In this document: positions 55,362 through 64,000 of the stretch, piece after piece
How positions within the stretch are numbered: the stretch's first letter is position 1
Layout of the letters: each line of letters begins with the position of its first letter
Notes under the pieces: generated by a model
What the model was told of the DNA's origin: nothing
Databases searched by the model: none
The model's input: only the letters and a program-made list of their open reading frames with translations
Program-made: the position numbers and the translations under genes
DNA from: Nocardia arizonensis
GTDB lineage: Bacteria > Actinomycetota > Actinomycetes > Mycobacteriales > Mycobacteriaceae
DNA length: 64,000 nucleotides
Direction: 5' to 3'
NCBI RefSeq assembly: GCF_001310275.1
Contig: NZ_LGYZ01000027.1
Coordinates: 174,865 to 238,864 of the forward strand

Positions 55362-56030
55362 TCAGCCGATGCTGAACGGCATTCCGTACAGTGAGGTTTT
55401 GGAGTAGTGGTCACCGATGATCTCGACCACGGTGAACGCGCGGGCCTGGGCGTAGCCTGCGCAGCCCTGGATCTGCAACTCGGCGTCCTGGTATTCGACG
55501 GCGTAGACGCCCGGCTCTAGGATGTCCTTGCCTCCCACCGCGACGAACGCCACCTCGCCCGGACCGAGCTTCACCCCGATCGATCCGCCCGCGTTCACCC
55601 CGCCGGTGCTGACGCCACCCGACACACCCGCTGAGATCGCCTCGTCGCCGATGCTGACCTGGCAGCCGACGATGTAGCCGGTGGTGACCCGCGAAGCCCC
55701 GTGTGTCGAGGAATTGTTGGTGCCCGGTCTGTCCGCAGCGCCGTTGTTCGGCCCGACCTTGCCCGTCGGAGTCGCGCTGACATCGGCGATGACGGTGCCC
55801 GACAACCAGGCGACGCGCCCGGCGCCGTTGGCGGCGAGCGACGGCGAGATCACCGCGCGCTCCTGAGTGCGGGTGATCTTGACACCCAGACCGAGACGCT
55901 CACCGTCGGGCAACGGAACGACGGTGTCACCGCTCGCGGTGCCGGTGGCGAGTACGCCGAGCGCTGTCAGCGCGGCGGCTCCGAGCCCCGCGGCCCGGAT
56001 GCGGTGGCGGGTACCGGAATAACTGTTCAT
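55362..56030 (-). CDS. MspA/Nfp-type porin, paired paralogue
   Basis: Exported protein of 222 residues. ATG 56030 is chosen because GAGGG lies about 6 bases upstream; a TTG two codons earlier is less likely. Signal peptide to GTASG-DT, then PLPDGERLGLGVKITRT, TGYIVGCQVSIGDEAISAGV and the tail IQGCAGYAQARAFTVVEI with YGMPFSIG. Fifty bases separate it from the following porin gene in the same direction, so they form one unit, probably both subunits of one channel as in Nfp porins. Confidence 0.9.
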   Translation of the reverse strand: MNSYSGTRHRIRAAGLGAAALTALGVLATGTASGDTVVPLPDGERLGLGVKITRTQERAVISPSLAANGAGRVAWLSGTVIADVSATPTGKVGPNNGAADRPGTNNSSTHGASRVTTGYIVGCQVSIGDEAISAGVSGGVSTGGVNAGGSIGVKLGPGEVAFVAVGGKDILEPGVYAVEYQDAELQIQGCAGYAQARAFTVVEIIGDHYSKTSLYGMPFSIG

Positions 56031-56323
56031 GTCCAACCCTCATCAGATGCTGAAGCGGTGCGCGCACATACACCGGGATGACCAGGATCGCCGCCGTGAC
56101 CAGCGGTGAGGACCTGCGATCGCAGCGAGCGTAGGCACCGCTCGACGGGCCCGGCCATCCGTCGACCGGGGGAACGCAACCGGTCCTTCGGCTGGATTCG
56201 AACGCTGCTCGACGCATTGCCGAGGGCGCCACGCATATCCGAAGGTGAACAGATGCTCAGCGGTACGGTCGTAGGTGGCCGCGCCATCGGCACATCCGGT
56301 ACGACAGCGAAGCAGGTCAATTC

Positions 56324-56992
56324 ATGATTCGAGTGATCATCGTCGACGACGAGGCATTGGTCCGTTCCGGATTCGAGCTCATCCTGGGGGCCGCGCCCGA
56401 TATCGAGGTGGTCGGGACGAGTTCCGGCGGCGGTGCGCTCGCGCTGATCGCCGCGCAAGCGCCGGACGTGGTGTTGCTGGATATCCGGATGCCGGACGTG
56501 GACGGGTTGACGGTGTTGCACGAGGTGCGCGCGATGAGCGCACCCCCGGTGGTGGCGATGCTGACGACTTTCGACACCGATGAGTACGTCGTCACCGCGC
56601 TGCGTTCCGGCGCGGCGGGATTCCTGCTGAAGGACACCGAACCGGACCAACTGCCGCAGGTGGTCCGCACATTGGCGGCAGGGGGAGTGGTGATGTCTCC
56701 GAAAGCCGCTGCGACACTGCTGCATCAGGACAACGCCCTGAGCCGGCTGGCCGCGACCGACGACGAGGTCGCCCGGCTGGACCGGCTGACCGAGCGCGAA
56801 CGAGACGTCCTCGTGCTGTTGGCGGAGGGGCTGTCGAACGCCGATATCGGGCAGCGGATCTTTCTGAGCGTAGGAACGGTGAAAGATCATGTCAGCGCGA
56901 TCCTGGCCAAGCTACGCGTCGCCAGCCGGGTGCAGGCGGCGCTGGTCGCCCAACGGGCCGGGCTGCTGACCGATCGGCGCGAGGATCGATGA
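56324..56992 (+). CDS. NarL/LuxR-family response regulator
   Basis: Protein of 222 residues. Receiver domain with Asp8, Asp9, phospho-acceptor Asp53 (VVLLDIRMPD), Thr81 and Lys103 (GFLLKDTEPD). The C-terminal LuxR-type HTH runs from LTERERDVLVLLAEGLSNAD to VKDHVSAILAKL. It should bind DNA when phosphorylated by the histidine kinase encoded next, whose ATG overlaps its stop. Start ATG 56324 gives the standard MIRVIIVDDE opening. Likely targets are nearby exporter genes; inferred. Confidence 0.94.
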   Translation: MIRVIIVDDEALVRSGFELILGAAPDIEVVGTSSGGGALALIAAQAPDVVLLDIRMPDVDGLTVLHEVRAMSAPPVVAMLTTFDTDEYVVTALRSGAAGFLLKDTEPDQLPQVVRTLAAGGVVMSPKAAATLLHQDNALSRLAATDDEVARLDRLTERERDVLVLLAEGLSNADIGQRIFLSVGTVKDHVSAILAKLRVASRVQAALVAQRAGLLTDRREDR

Positions 56993-58080
56993 TGCCGCGC
57001 ACGCGTGCGCCGCTGTGGGTGATCGATACCGCGCTGGTGCTGCTCGCGGCCGCCGACGCGTGGTTCGGTAGCGTAAAATACGATCCCGACCAACTGACGA
57101 TCGCCGCGCTCGCTTGCTTCGGTCTCGTCTTCCGGCGGCGATGGCTGCTGCTCAGCTTCGCGCTGACGATTCCGGCTCTGGCCCTGACCGAACTCGTCGT
57201 CGCCCCCGCGGTCGCGCTCTACACACTGGCGAAACTGTCCGCCAATCGCTATCTGCCGGTGGGGTGCGCGGTGGTGGCCGGCCTTGTCGCCGCGTCGTCG
57301 AGCCCGTTCTTCGAGTTGTCGCGTACCGATGCCATCGCCTACTTCGCCTATACGGCCGGGACCGCCATCGCTCCGGTCTTCTTCGGCCAATTGGTGCGCG
57401 CCCGAGACGAACTCGCCCAGCGACTGATGGAGATCGAGGAGGCGCGCGACCACGAGCGCCGGTTGCACGCCCAGGCCGTTCTCGCCAGGGAACGGGCGCA
57501 GATAGGACGCGAGATGCATGACGTCGTCTCCCATCAGGTCAGCCTGATCGCCGTGCGGGCAGGCGCCTTGATGGTCGCCGCACCCGATACCGATACCAGG
57601 GACGCGGCACGCACGATCCGGCAGCTGAGCGTGACGACTCTCGAGGAACTCCGGCATCTGGTGACGTTGTTGCGTGCCTCCGGCGGAAAGACCTCCGAAC
57701 TCACTCCGCAGCCGACGCTGGCGGACCTGCACAGCCTGATCGAATCCAGCGCACTGCCCGTCGACCTGGCGGGCACGCTGCCCGCCGACATCACCGGCGC
57801 GGCGCAGCGGGCGATCTACCGCACGGTGCAGGAAGCGCTGACCAACGTCCGCAAGCACGCGCCCGGCGCCGACGCTCGCATCGAGCTGTTCTCCGATGCC
57901 GATCACGTCGGAGTGATCGTCAGCAATTCGCCGCCCACCCGGACGGCGATTCCCTTGCCCGGCTCCGGTCATGGCCTGATCGGCTTGGCCGAGCGCGCTG
58001 AACTGCTGCAGGGCCGGTTGCGCACCGGCTCTACCGAGGAAGGCGGCTTCCGCGTCGAACTTCGCCTGCCGCGTTCCTGA
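56989..58080 (+). CDS. NarL-type sensor histidine kinase
   Basis: Protein of 363 residues. About five or six N-terminal membrane helices, a coiled-coil linker (ARDELAQRLMEIEEARDHER), HisKA_3 dimerisation domain with phospho-acceptor His177 (GREMHDVVSHQVSLIAVRAG), and a HATPase domain with N-box TVQEALTNVRKHAPGA and G-box PGSGHGLIGLAERA. The ATG overlaps the response-regulator stop. The membrane sensor region is without a recognised ligand domain; such kinases often respond to membrane stress and control ABC exporters. Confidence 0.93.
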   Translation: MMPRTRAPLWVIDTALVLLAAADAWFGSVKYDPDQLTIAALACFGLVFRRRWLLLSFALTIPALALTELVVAPAVALYTLAKLSANRYLPVGCAVVAGLVAASSSPFFELSRTDAIAYFAYTAGTAIAPVFFGQLVRARDELAQRLMEIEEARDHERRLHAQAVLARERAQIGREMHDVVSHQVSLIAVRAGALMVAAPDTDTRDAARTIRQLSVTTLEELRHLVTLLRASGGKTSELTPQPTLADLHSLIESSALPVDLAGTLPADITGAAQRAIYRTVQEALTNVRKHAPGADARIELFSDADHVGVIVSNSPPTRTAIPLPGSGHGLIGLAERAELLQGRLRTGSTEEGGFRVELRLPRS

Positions 58081-58264
58081 CGGCCGCCGTCGCGCTCGCT
58101 GGCCGCGCACCCGACGTCGGCCGGGGGCGATACCGCCGGTCGGCGGGTTCCCGTCCGGGCACCTGGATCGCAGAATCGAAGGTGCGCTGTGAATCAGGCA
58201 CGGCGCACGGTCACCGCTACCGGCAAGAGCGGTGACAGGCAGCGCCCGACCGGGCGCGTTAGAA

Positions 58265-58308
58265 GACGGGCACCCGTGGAAGACCCCCCCTCGCCGCGGG
58301 TGCCCGTC
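58265..58308. terminator. Hairpin after the two-component operon
   Basis: Arms GACGGGCACCCG (58265-58276) and CGGGTGCCCGTC (58297-58308) are perfectly complementary over 12 bases with a 20-base loop. No U-tract follows, as is common in actinobacteria. The rest of 58081-58458 shows no gene and should hold the exporter promoter. Confidence 0.6.
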
Positions 58309-58458
58309 TCCGCCGGCGAGGCGTCGCACCGGTGCCGCCAGGCCGGTCGACCCAGTAGCCGAGTCGTCTCCGCCGGGTGGCTGGTCTCGCTCCGCCGTGT
58401 GGCTGGGAGTTCGCTGCGGGGGTGTGGGAGCGGCAGTCGGGAGCTTACGTTCGATGGC

Positions 58459-60210
58459 ATGAAGAAAACGTCGCCCACCTTTGCCCGGCTCCGGGTCCTG
58501 TGGTCGTTCGTCGCGCCGCATCGTCGTGCCCTCGCAGTCGGATCGGTCCTCGGTGTCCTGGGCGCGACAGCCGGCCTGGCCACCCCCATGATCACGAAGT
58601 GGATCCTCGACGCCGTCGGATCCGGTGCCACGCTCACGACTCCGGTCGCGGTGCTGCTCGGACTGTCGGTGTTCAGTGCGACCGTGCTGTGTCTGGAGAC
58701 GATGCTGCTCGGCACGATCGGCGAACGTGTGGTGCTCACCGCCCGTAAGTCGCTGGTGCGCAGATATTTCCAGGCGACCATTCCTTCGCTGAATCGACGC
58801 CCCATCGGTGAACTGGTGACCCGGGTCACCTCCGACACCGTTCTGCTGCAGGAGGCCGCCTCCGCCAGCCTGCTCGGCTTGATCAACGGCGTGATCATGC
58901 TGGTCGGCACCCTGGTGCTGATGGCCGTGCTCGATGTGATGCTGCTCGTCACCACGCTGGTGGCCATCGGTGCGGTCGGTGTGCTGTTCCTGGCGCTGAT
59001 GCCGGCTGTGGCCACCGAACGGCAGCGGGCTCAGCAGCGCCTCGGCGCTGTCGGCGCCGCACTCGAGGGCTCCCTGCACGCGATCCGCACGGTGAAGACC
59101 AGTCGCGCCGAGCAGCGCCAATCGGGGCGCATCATCGCCGAGGCGGAGGCCTCGACCGGGCACGCGCTGCGCGCGGTCCGCCGCGAGGCCATCGCGTCGG
59201 CGATCACCTGGGCGGGTGTGGAGATCGCGATCGTCGTTGTCGTCGCCGTCGGCGCGGGGCGGGTCGGCCAGGGTTCGCTCGCGTTGTCGAGCCTGATCGC
59301 CTTCCTGCTGTACGCGTTCGCGCTGATCGAACCGGTAACTGGGCTCGGCCAGCATGTGATGACCCTGCAGGGCGGCATCGCCGCGGCCGGGCGCATCCGG
59401 GAGATGGAGCAGCTCGAGATCGAATCCGACATCGACACACCGAAGATCGCCGCCAACGCGGTCGGCGATTCCCTTCCGGTACTCGAATTGCGTGGCGTCA
59501 CAGCAGGTTACGGACGAGACGATGCTGTGCGCGACATCGATCTCGTCATCCCGCGCACCGGGCATGTGGCGATCGTCGGCCCGTCCGGATCGGGCAAGAC
59601 TACGCTGCTGTCGCTGATCATGCGGTTCCTCGAACCACGCGAGGGACAGTTGCTGCTGAACGGACGGCCCTACAGCGACTACGGCCACGCCGGGGTCCGG
59701 GCCAGGTTGGCCTACGTGGAACAGGACACTCCGGTGGTTCCGGGAACGATCAGGGAGAACCTGCTCTACGCCCGCCCCGACGCGTCCGAGGACGACCTCG
59801 CCGAGGTCATCCGGGCGACCCGGTTGCGGGAGACGATCGCCGCACAGGCGAACGGGCTCGACACCCCGCTGAGTTCGTCCTCGGTGTCGAGCGGTCAACG
59901 TCAGCGCATCGCGGTGGCGCGGGCACTGCTCGGCGCACCCGATGTGCTGTTGCTCGACGAGGCCACCGCGCACGCCGACGGCATCACCGAGGCCGCGATC
60001 CACGAGTGTGTGCGGCAGCGGTCGTGGGTCGGCGCGGTGGTCACGGTCGCCCATCGTTTGTCGACCGTGGTCGACGCCGACCACATCGTGGTGTTGCAGG
60101 ACGGCGGCATTCGCGCTCAGGGCTCGCACGCCGAGCTCGTGGACACCGACGAGCTGTACCGCGAGCTGGTGAGCGCGCTGCGGATCGAGGAGCGGGCCAC
60201 GGCGCGTTGA
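58459..60210 (+). CDS. ABC exporter, fused membrane and ATPase domains
   Basis: Half-transporter of 583 residues. Six membrane helices in residues 15-310 with the exporter coupling segments (RRPIGELVTRVTSDTVLLQE; HAIRTVKTSRAEQRQ), then an ATPase domain: Walker A GPSGSGKTT, Q-loop AYVEQDTPVVPGTIREN, signature SSVSSGQRQR (SSGQ rather than SGGQ), Walker B VLLLDEATAHAD, H-loop VAHRLST. ATG 58459 is chosen; the in-frame extension to 58189 crosses the terminator hairpin and is low-complexity. It acts as a dimer, exporting a lipid, peptide or drug. Co-direction with the two-component genes suggests control by them. Confidence 0.9.
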   Translation: MKKTSPTFARLRVLWSFVAPHRRALAVGSVLGVLGATAGLATPMITKWILDAVGSGATLTTPVAVLLGLSVFSATVLCLETMLLGTIGERVVLTARKSLVRRYFQATIPSLNRRPIGELVTRVTSDTVLLQEAASASLLGLINGVIMLVGTLVLMAVLDVMLLVTTLVAIGAVGVLFLALMPAVATERQRAQQRLGAVGAALEGSLHAIRTVKTSRAEQRQSGRIIAEAEASTGHALRAVRREAIASAITWAGVEIAIVVVVAVGAGRVGQGSLALSSLIAFLLYAFALIEPVTGLGQHVMTLQGGIAAAGRIREMEQLEIESDIDTPKIAANAVGDSLPVLELRGVTAGYGRDDAVRDIDLVIPRTGHVAIVGPSGSGKTTLLSLIMRFLEPREGQLLLNGRPYSDYGHAGVRARLAYVEQDTPVVPGTIRENLLYARPDASEDDLAEVIRATRLRETIAAQANGLDTPLSSSSVSSGQRQRIAVARALLGAPDVLLLDEATAHADGITEAAIHECVRQRSWVGAVVTVAHRLSTVVDADHIVVLQDGGIRAQGSHAELVDTDELYRELVSALRIEERATAR

Positions 60211-60219
60211 TGCGGCGAA

Positions 60220-60254
60220 CGGCACCCGTGTCCGCAAGCCGGGCACGGGTGCCG
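60220..60254. terminator. Hairpin after the ABC exporter
   Basis: CGGCACCCGTG (60220-60230) pairs perfectly with CACGGGTGCCG (60244-60254) across a 13-base loop, 10 bases after the exporter stop. Confidence 0.7.
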
Positions 60255-60385
60255 CGGGCGGTTCGGGGCAGGTCGCCGGTCAGCGTGTCGTGTGATGACC
60301 GGCCTGGTTTGCCAGCCACGAAGATCGCAGGCAGCGCCGAGGTGGTTGGACGTGATCGGGACCGGCACGGAGAGGTAGCGGGCTG

Positions 60386-60637
60386 AATCAGGTACTGATC
60401 GTTGTGGCGTCGGTGCTCGCGCTGTGGCCGGGAGGTTGGAGGCGTGATCGTTTGCTCGCCGGCTGGCTGGGTCCCCGTGGCACGGCCTCGATCGTGTTCG
60501 GGCTGATGGCATTCAACGTCCTGGACGGCCAAGCGGCTGAGACGACGCTGTCGGTGATGGTGATCGTGGTGTTGGGAAGCGTGATCTTCCACGGTGCAGG
60601 TTCGGCAGTGGCGACAGGGGTGTCGCGGCTGCGCTAG
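60386..60637 (+). pseudogene. Cation:proton antiporter, C-terminal fragment
   Basis: About 83 residues (RLLAGWLGPRGTASIVFGLM, TTLSVMVIVVLGSVIFHGAG) match the last two membrane helices of CPA1/NhaP-type Na+/H+ antiporters, including the conserved GWxGPRG-SIVF segment. There is no start codon with a ribosome site and the first ten helices are absent. Confidence 0.7.
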
Positions 60638-60702
60638 AGGCCCATACGACGTGCGAAGCCGGGTGGGCACGCCGGTCGACGAGCCCACCCGGCCTGAAGA
60701 CC

Positions 60703-61932
60703 TCAGCGGATGTATTTCGCTGGTTTGGTTGCCGCGTTGAGTAGATACTCGAGCGGTCCGCGCTTGAAGAAGCGCGACCATACCGTGGCGAACACGGTTG
60801 CCCCGAGGATGAACCAGAGCAGCGGTATCCACGACTGCGCGGCGGTGGGGCCCATGTGCATTCCCACGGCGCCCTGCACGACGAAGTGGCCCACGTAGCA
60901 GGTCAGCGACATGCTGCCCACAGCGATGATCGGCACCGCAAGTCGCCTCAGCAACCCGAACCGCTCCAGCGCCGCTGTCGCGCCGACGATCACGAGGATC
61001 GCGACACCGAGACTGCCGACGATGTCGAAGGTCGTACCGCTGTGCGGTCCGGCCAACAGCAACGAACCCGGACCCTGTGCACCGAACGGTCCCATGCTCG
61101 AGTCCATCTTCGCACTCATGTCCACGTCCGAGGGCGGCATAGAACCTGCCATGCTCTTCAGCGCGTCCGCACCGCCCAGCAGCCGTGACAGACCGTAGCC
61201 GAGTACGACGAGCGCGGCGCCGAGCGCAGCAACCCGCCTTCGCACCGCACCGGTCGCCAGATCGAGGCGAGCCAGCGCCATACCGGCGATCACGAACGGC
61301 ATCCACGTTATCGTCGGGTACATGCCGGTGAGCAGCAGATCGAGCACGCCGACGTTGCTGAGCTTCTCGAGCGGGTCGTAGGCGTTGATGGTCTGCAGGA
61401 CCGACCCTGCGAAGACCTTCTTCAGGAGGAAGGCCAGCTGGGGGGTGACGAGTGCGAGCCCGGCCGCGATGAGCGCGAGCTTCTTGGCACTCATCTTGAC
61501 CAACGGCAGGGCAAGCAGGAAGTAGACGCCGTAGAAGGCGAGGATCACGACGTCGCCGTAGACCATCGCCATCGCGGTACCGATCGCCAACAGGACAAGG
61601 GCACGAATCGCGATTCGTGCTTTCGCCTGTCGTCCGGCCACACCGGTCTTCGGCTCTCGACGGCCGGCGATCAACATCAGCGAGAACCCGGCGAGGGTGG
61701 CGAACAGGATCGAAGAGCGCCCTTCGACCACATACCGAAACCAGCCGCCGACGCCGCTCGTCTGTGAGGGGCCAATGTGCACGGTGTACATACCGAACAC
61801 CGCCAGCGCCCTCGCCACGTCGAGGCCCACCAGTCGCGCAGTCGATGGACCGGGTGGGGCTGGTGCGGCGTCTTCCGCCGGTGGTCCGGCAGGCGGAGAC
61901 GAGGTCTTCTCCGGGTGCTGTATCGAGGTCAT
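60703..61932 (-). CDS. DUF418/HGSNAT-like multi-pass membrane protein
   Basis: Protein of 409 residues with about ten membrane helices. ATG 61932 (TSIQHPEK) is preferred over a start 12 codons upstream that adds only basic residues. The entry motif RLVGLDVARALAVFGMYTVH belongs to the acyltransferase-like DUF1624/HGSNAT group, and the tail FFKRGPLEYLLNAATKP is the signature of DUF418. Related proteins are proposed to move acyl groups across the membrane onto extracytoplasmic sugars. A methionine-rich loop (SMPPSDVDMSAKMDSSMGPF) is notable and could bind copper. Function not established. Confidence 0.8.
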   Translation of the reverse strand: MTSIQHPEKTSSPPAGPPAEDAAPAPPGPSTARLVGLDVARALAVFGMYTVHIGPSQTSGVGGWFRYVVEGRSSILFATLAGFSLMLIAGRREPKTGVAGRQAKARIAIRALVLLAIGTAMAMVYGDVVILAFYGVYFLLALPLVKMSAKKLALIAAGLALVTPQLAFLLKKVFAGSVLQTINAYDPLEKLSNVGVLDLLLTGMYPTITWMPFVIAGMALARLDLATGAVRRRVAALGAALVVLGYGLSRLLGGADALKSMAGSMPPSDVDMSAKMDSSMGPFGAQGPGSLLLAGPHSGTTFDIVGSLGVAILVIVGATAALERFGLLRRLAVPIIAVGSMSLTCYVGHFVVQGAVGMHMGPTAAQSWIPLLWFILGATVFATVWSRFFKRGPLEYLLNAATKPAKYIR

Positions 61933-62055
61933 ACAACCAATGTCGCGGCCGCCGCGTCGCCGGAACATCCGGCAAGTTCCGGTTTCCGCCCCGCCGATCG
62001 GCTGGTCTGACAGCCGAAGTGCGGGTCTATCGGGGGCCGTATGCCGCCTCGGCCG

Positions 62056-62394
62056 CTACTGGTTGAGCGAGTTCACCACAAAGACCGCCAAGCCGAGCAT
62101 CGTATTTCCCAGCCCGATCGCCGCCGCTTTCCACGCGGAATAGCCGCCTGCTCGGGCTGCCAGCAATCCCCAACCGAACAGCAACGCCGTGTTCACCACC
62201 AGGATGATTGTGGTGTAGCCGAGGGTGATCGAGCCGTCGGGGTGAACGATATCGTCGTGCCAATCCAGCAAATGCGCGAACAGAAGGATGAGAATCGTAG
62301 GCAGACAGGCGATCACGAGCGGTATGCCGGTGAGCATGCTGCGCCCGAGGTCCGCCCAGAATCCCGATTCCGAATCGGCGCTGTGGGTTTGTTG
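62056..62394 (-). pseudogene. Small membrane protein, 5' end replaced by IS3 relic
   Basis: The frame encodes three membrane helices (GIPLVIACLPTILILLFAHL; TLGYTTIILVVNTALLFGWG; AAAIGLGNTMLGLAVFVVNS). Upstream of about 62394 the reading is the reverse of an IS3 orfA, so the original start is missing. An internal ATG at 62337 could still give a 93-residue product. Family unknown. Confidence 0.5.
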
Positions 62395-62399
62395 GAGAC

Positions 62400-63224
62400 C
62401 GTTGGATCTGGAGAGGATCAACGGTATGGGTGGTCCGTTGCGGCACTGGGTGAAACAAGCGAAGGTGTCGCGAGCCGTGGCTGGTGAGCCTGTTCCGGTT
62501 CCGGAGTCGCCGGAGGCGAAGGATGCGCGGATTCGCGAGTTGGAGGCGCGCAACCGTGAGCCGGAGCGGGCAAATCAGATTCTGAAGGCGGCCTCGGCTT
62601 TATTCGCCAGGGAGATGGACCCGCCACCGCCGAAGGGTGAGGTTTATCAATGAGTATCGGGCCGGGGGCCGGTTCACGGTGACCGAGATCTGTGATGTGC
62701 TGGAATTTCGGCAGCAAACGTATTTCGCCGCGAAGAAGCCGGAGCGGGAGCGGGAGCCGTCGCGACGGGCGGTGCGTGATGCGCCAGATTCTGGCGGAGA
62801 TCCACCGGTTGCGGGAGGTCGATCGGGGACGCCGGCGCGATTACGGTGCCCGGAAGATGTGGCGGGAGTTGGTGCGCGCGGGTGTCGAGGTGGGCCGCGG
62901 CCGGGTGGAGAGATTGATGCGCGCCCATGGTCTCGCGGGCTTGGTGCCGACGCGGCGCAAGCCACGCACGACAGTGCCAGGGAGCGAAGACCGGCGTCTG
63001 AAAGACTTGGTGGACAGGAACTTCCGCGCTCCGGTGCCGAACCAGCTGTGGGTTGCGATCACGTATGTGGAGCTCGCTGGGCGTGGATTCTGTTACGTGG
63101 CGTTCGTGACCGACGTGTTCTCGCGGGCTGTCGTCGGCTGGCAGGTGTCGGATTCGCTGAAAACCGGACTGGCGCTGGACGCGTTGGAGATGGCGTTGTG
63201 GAATCGGCGGGATCGGTTGAGTAA
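62400..63224 (+). mobile_element. Decayed IS3-family element lacking a catalytic Asp
   Basis: The orfA end (GPLRHWVKQAKVSRAVAG, RIRELEARNREPERANQILK) lacks its N-terminal HTH. The orfB starts in one frame (FINEYRAGGRFTVTEICDVL), breaks near 62760 and continues in another (RQILAEIHRLREVDRGRRRD, YGARKMWRELVRAGVEVGRG). The integrase core reads VPNQLWVAITYVE where active IS3 proteins have LWVADITYV: the first catalytic Asp codon is deleted. The second Asp is kept in FVTDVFSRAVVGW. The element ends at 63224 where the IS5-like terminus begins. Confidence 0.8.
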
Positions 63225-64000
63225 GAGCTCCTAACAGGTTCGGAAGGTTGGCGTCGACTCTGCTTGCAGGGCAGTATGTTTCGTCGTGGCGGCACCGTGG
63301 ATTGTGGAGGACGAGTTGTGGGCAGTGATCGAGCCGCTACTGCCCGCCCGCGAGCCTGGGACACCGGGTCCGACGCGGATGGACAATCGGTTGATGTTAC
63401 AGGGCATCCTGTTCGTCCTGTTCACCGGGATCGGGTGGGAGGACCTGCCCCAGGAGCTCGGTTTCGGGTCCGGGATGACCTGTTGGCGCAGGGTGAGGGA
63501 CTGGCAGCAGTTGGGGGTGTTCGAGGCCCTGCACGAGACGATGCTCGCTCACTGCCACCGCGCCGGGTTGATCGATTTCGACCGGGTGATTCCCGACGGC
63601 TCGCATGTGCGGGCGAAAAAAGGGGCGCCGACACCGGACCGAGTCCAGTCGACCGCCGCAGGACAGGATCGAAACACCACATCCTGACCTGCGGCAACGG
63701 ATTACCGCTCGCGATCACACTGTCGGGCGCCAACTCGGGCGACCACCTGCTGCTGCCCGAGTTGCCCGACAAGGTCCGACCCCTGCGCGGATGCCCCGGC
63801 CGGCCGCGCCGACGGATCACCACCCTGATCGCGGACAAGGGCTACGACTACCCGCGCGTCCACGACGAGCTGCGCCGACGAGGGATCACCGGCTACATCC
63901 CGCGCCGCGGCACCCGCGACAAAGTCTCCGGGCGGTGGATAGTCGAACAGTCCCTTGCCCTGCTGCATCAATACCGCCGCCTCGCGGTCCGCTGGGAACG
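63225..64000 (+). mobile_element. IS5-like insertion sequence with A6G4 frameshift site, runs off the edge
   Basis: The left end begins GAGCTCCTAACAGG. The first frame (from 63286; VEDELWAVIEPLLPAREPGT, MLQGILFVLFTGIGWEDLPQ, catalytic-type VIPDGSHVRAKKG) closes at 63687. The second frame (SKHHILTCGNGLPLAITLSG, TTLIADKGYDYPRVHDEL, GRWIVEQSLALLHQYRRLA) continues past 64000. They join by a -1 shift at the run AAAAAAGGGG near 63616-63625, the way two-frame IS5-group (IS427-like) transposases are made. DDE residues visible are Asp in PDGS, Asp in ADKGYD and the Glu of VEQSL. The first 120 bases recur at 17662. Confidence 0.85.

Noticed and set aside
58189..58458. In-frame 90-codon N-terminal extension of the ABC exporter
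   Set aside because: Crosses a perfect 12-bp hairpin and has no domain similarity; ATG 58459 gives the standard exporter N-terminus.
1..64000. CRISPR arrays, tRNA and rRNA genes
   Set aside because: Read through for regular direct repeats with spacers, cloverleaf-like anticodon regions and conserved rRNA blocks; none seen. A tRNAscan/Infernal run would be needed to be sure.

Overview
The window is high-GC actinobacterial DNA, most likely from Nocardia or a close mycolic-acid-containing relative. The evidence is: a mycolyltransferase-type gene end at position 1, a mycobacterial-style lipid locus (Mas-like polyketide synthase plus PapA-like acyltransferase), three MspA/Nfp-type outer-membrane porins, ESX/EspC-like secretion substrates, and a mycobacterial-type Zur regulon of zinc-free ribosomal proteins. 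The genus is inferred from gene content; no rRNA or tRNA gene is visible.

Layout. (1) 1-9.5 kb: mycolyltransferase tail, then a one-directional lipid cassette of fully reducing type I PKS, MFS exporter (GTGA overlap) and PapA-like acyltransferase with an intact HX3DX14Y motif. (2) 9.5-14.5 kb: secreted Mce-associated-like protein, alpha/beta hydrolase, SUFU-like remnant, a MutS-like ATPase pair in which one partner has lost its centre, and a P450 fragment. (3) 14.6-19.5 kb: a tightly overlapping minus-strand ESX/EspC-type operon and a frameshifted paralogue of its first gene behind IS5-like and IS3-like remnants. (4) 19.6-31.9 kb: zinc-homeostasis block. It holds a serine-recombinase remnant, a Zur-boxed CobW GTPase with a partner gene, an orphan ZnuA/AztC-type lipoprotein, a broken MerR/MFS pair, a CooC-like ATPase and a DUF318 permease with its YcgQ partner. 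It ends in a divergent Zur-controlled cluster: a P-loop-less CobW-like gene with rpmE and rpmF on one side, rpmB-rpmG-rpsN-rpsR on the other. (5) 31.9-35.5 kb: gene graveyard with two broken aldehyde dehydrogenases.

(6) 35.5-53.0 kb is the most notable region, a 17.5-kb co-directional operon built like an anti-phage system. Its order is Ser/Thr kinase, SNF2 helicase (DrmD-like), giant Eco57I/DrmMI-like adenine methyltransferase, giant YprA/DruE-like DEAD helicase with DUF1998/MZB zinc site and nuclease-like tail, RelE-UvrD fusion, then the first 18 codons of a second kinase cut off by an IS4 relic. The last five starts are all coupled by 4-base overlaps. It shares parts with class 1 DISARM and Druantia and best fits the recently proposed DISARM-related ARMADA class. 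The flanking kinases and the RelE-UvrD subunit look unusual. The methyltransferase carries a clear GC dip over its presumed target-recognition region.

(7) 53.6-64 kb: IS21 tail, three MspA-like porins (one with a 12-G tract in its signal-peptide codons), a NarL-type two-component system, an ABC exporter, an antiporter fragment, a DUF418 membrane protein, a truncated membrane gene, a decayed IS3 element and an IS5-like element running off the right edge. IS relics sit at nearly every boundary, so the accessory regions have been assembled and eroded by repeated insertions.
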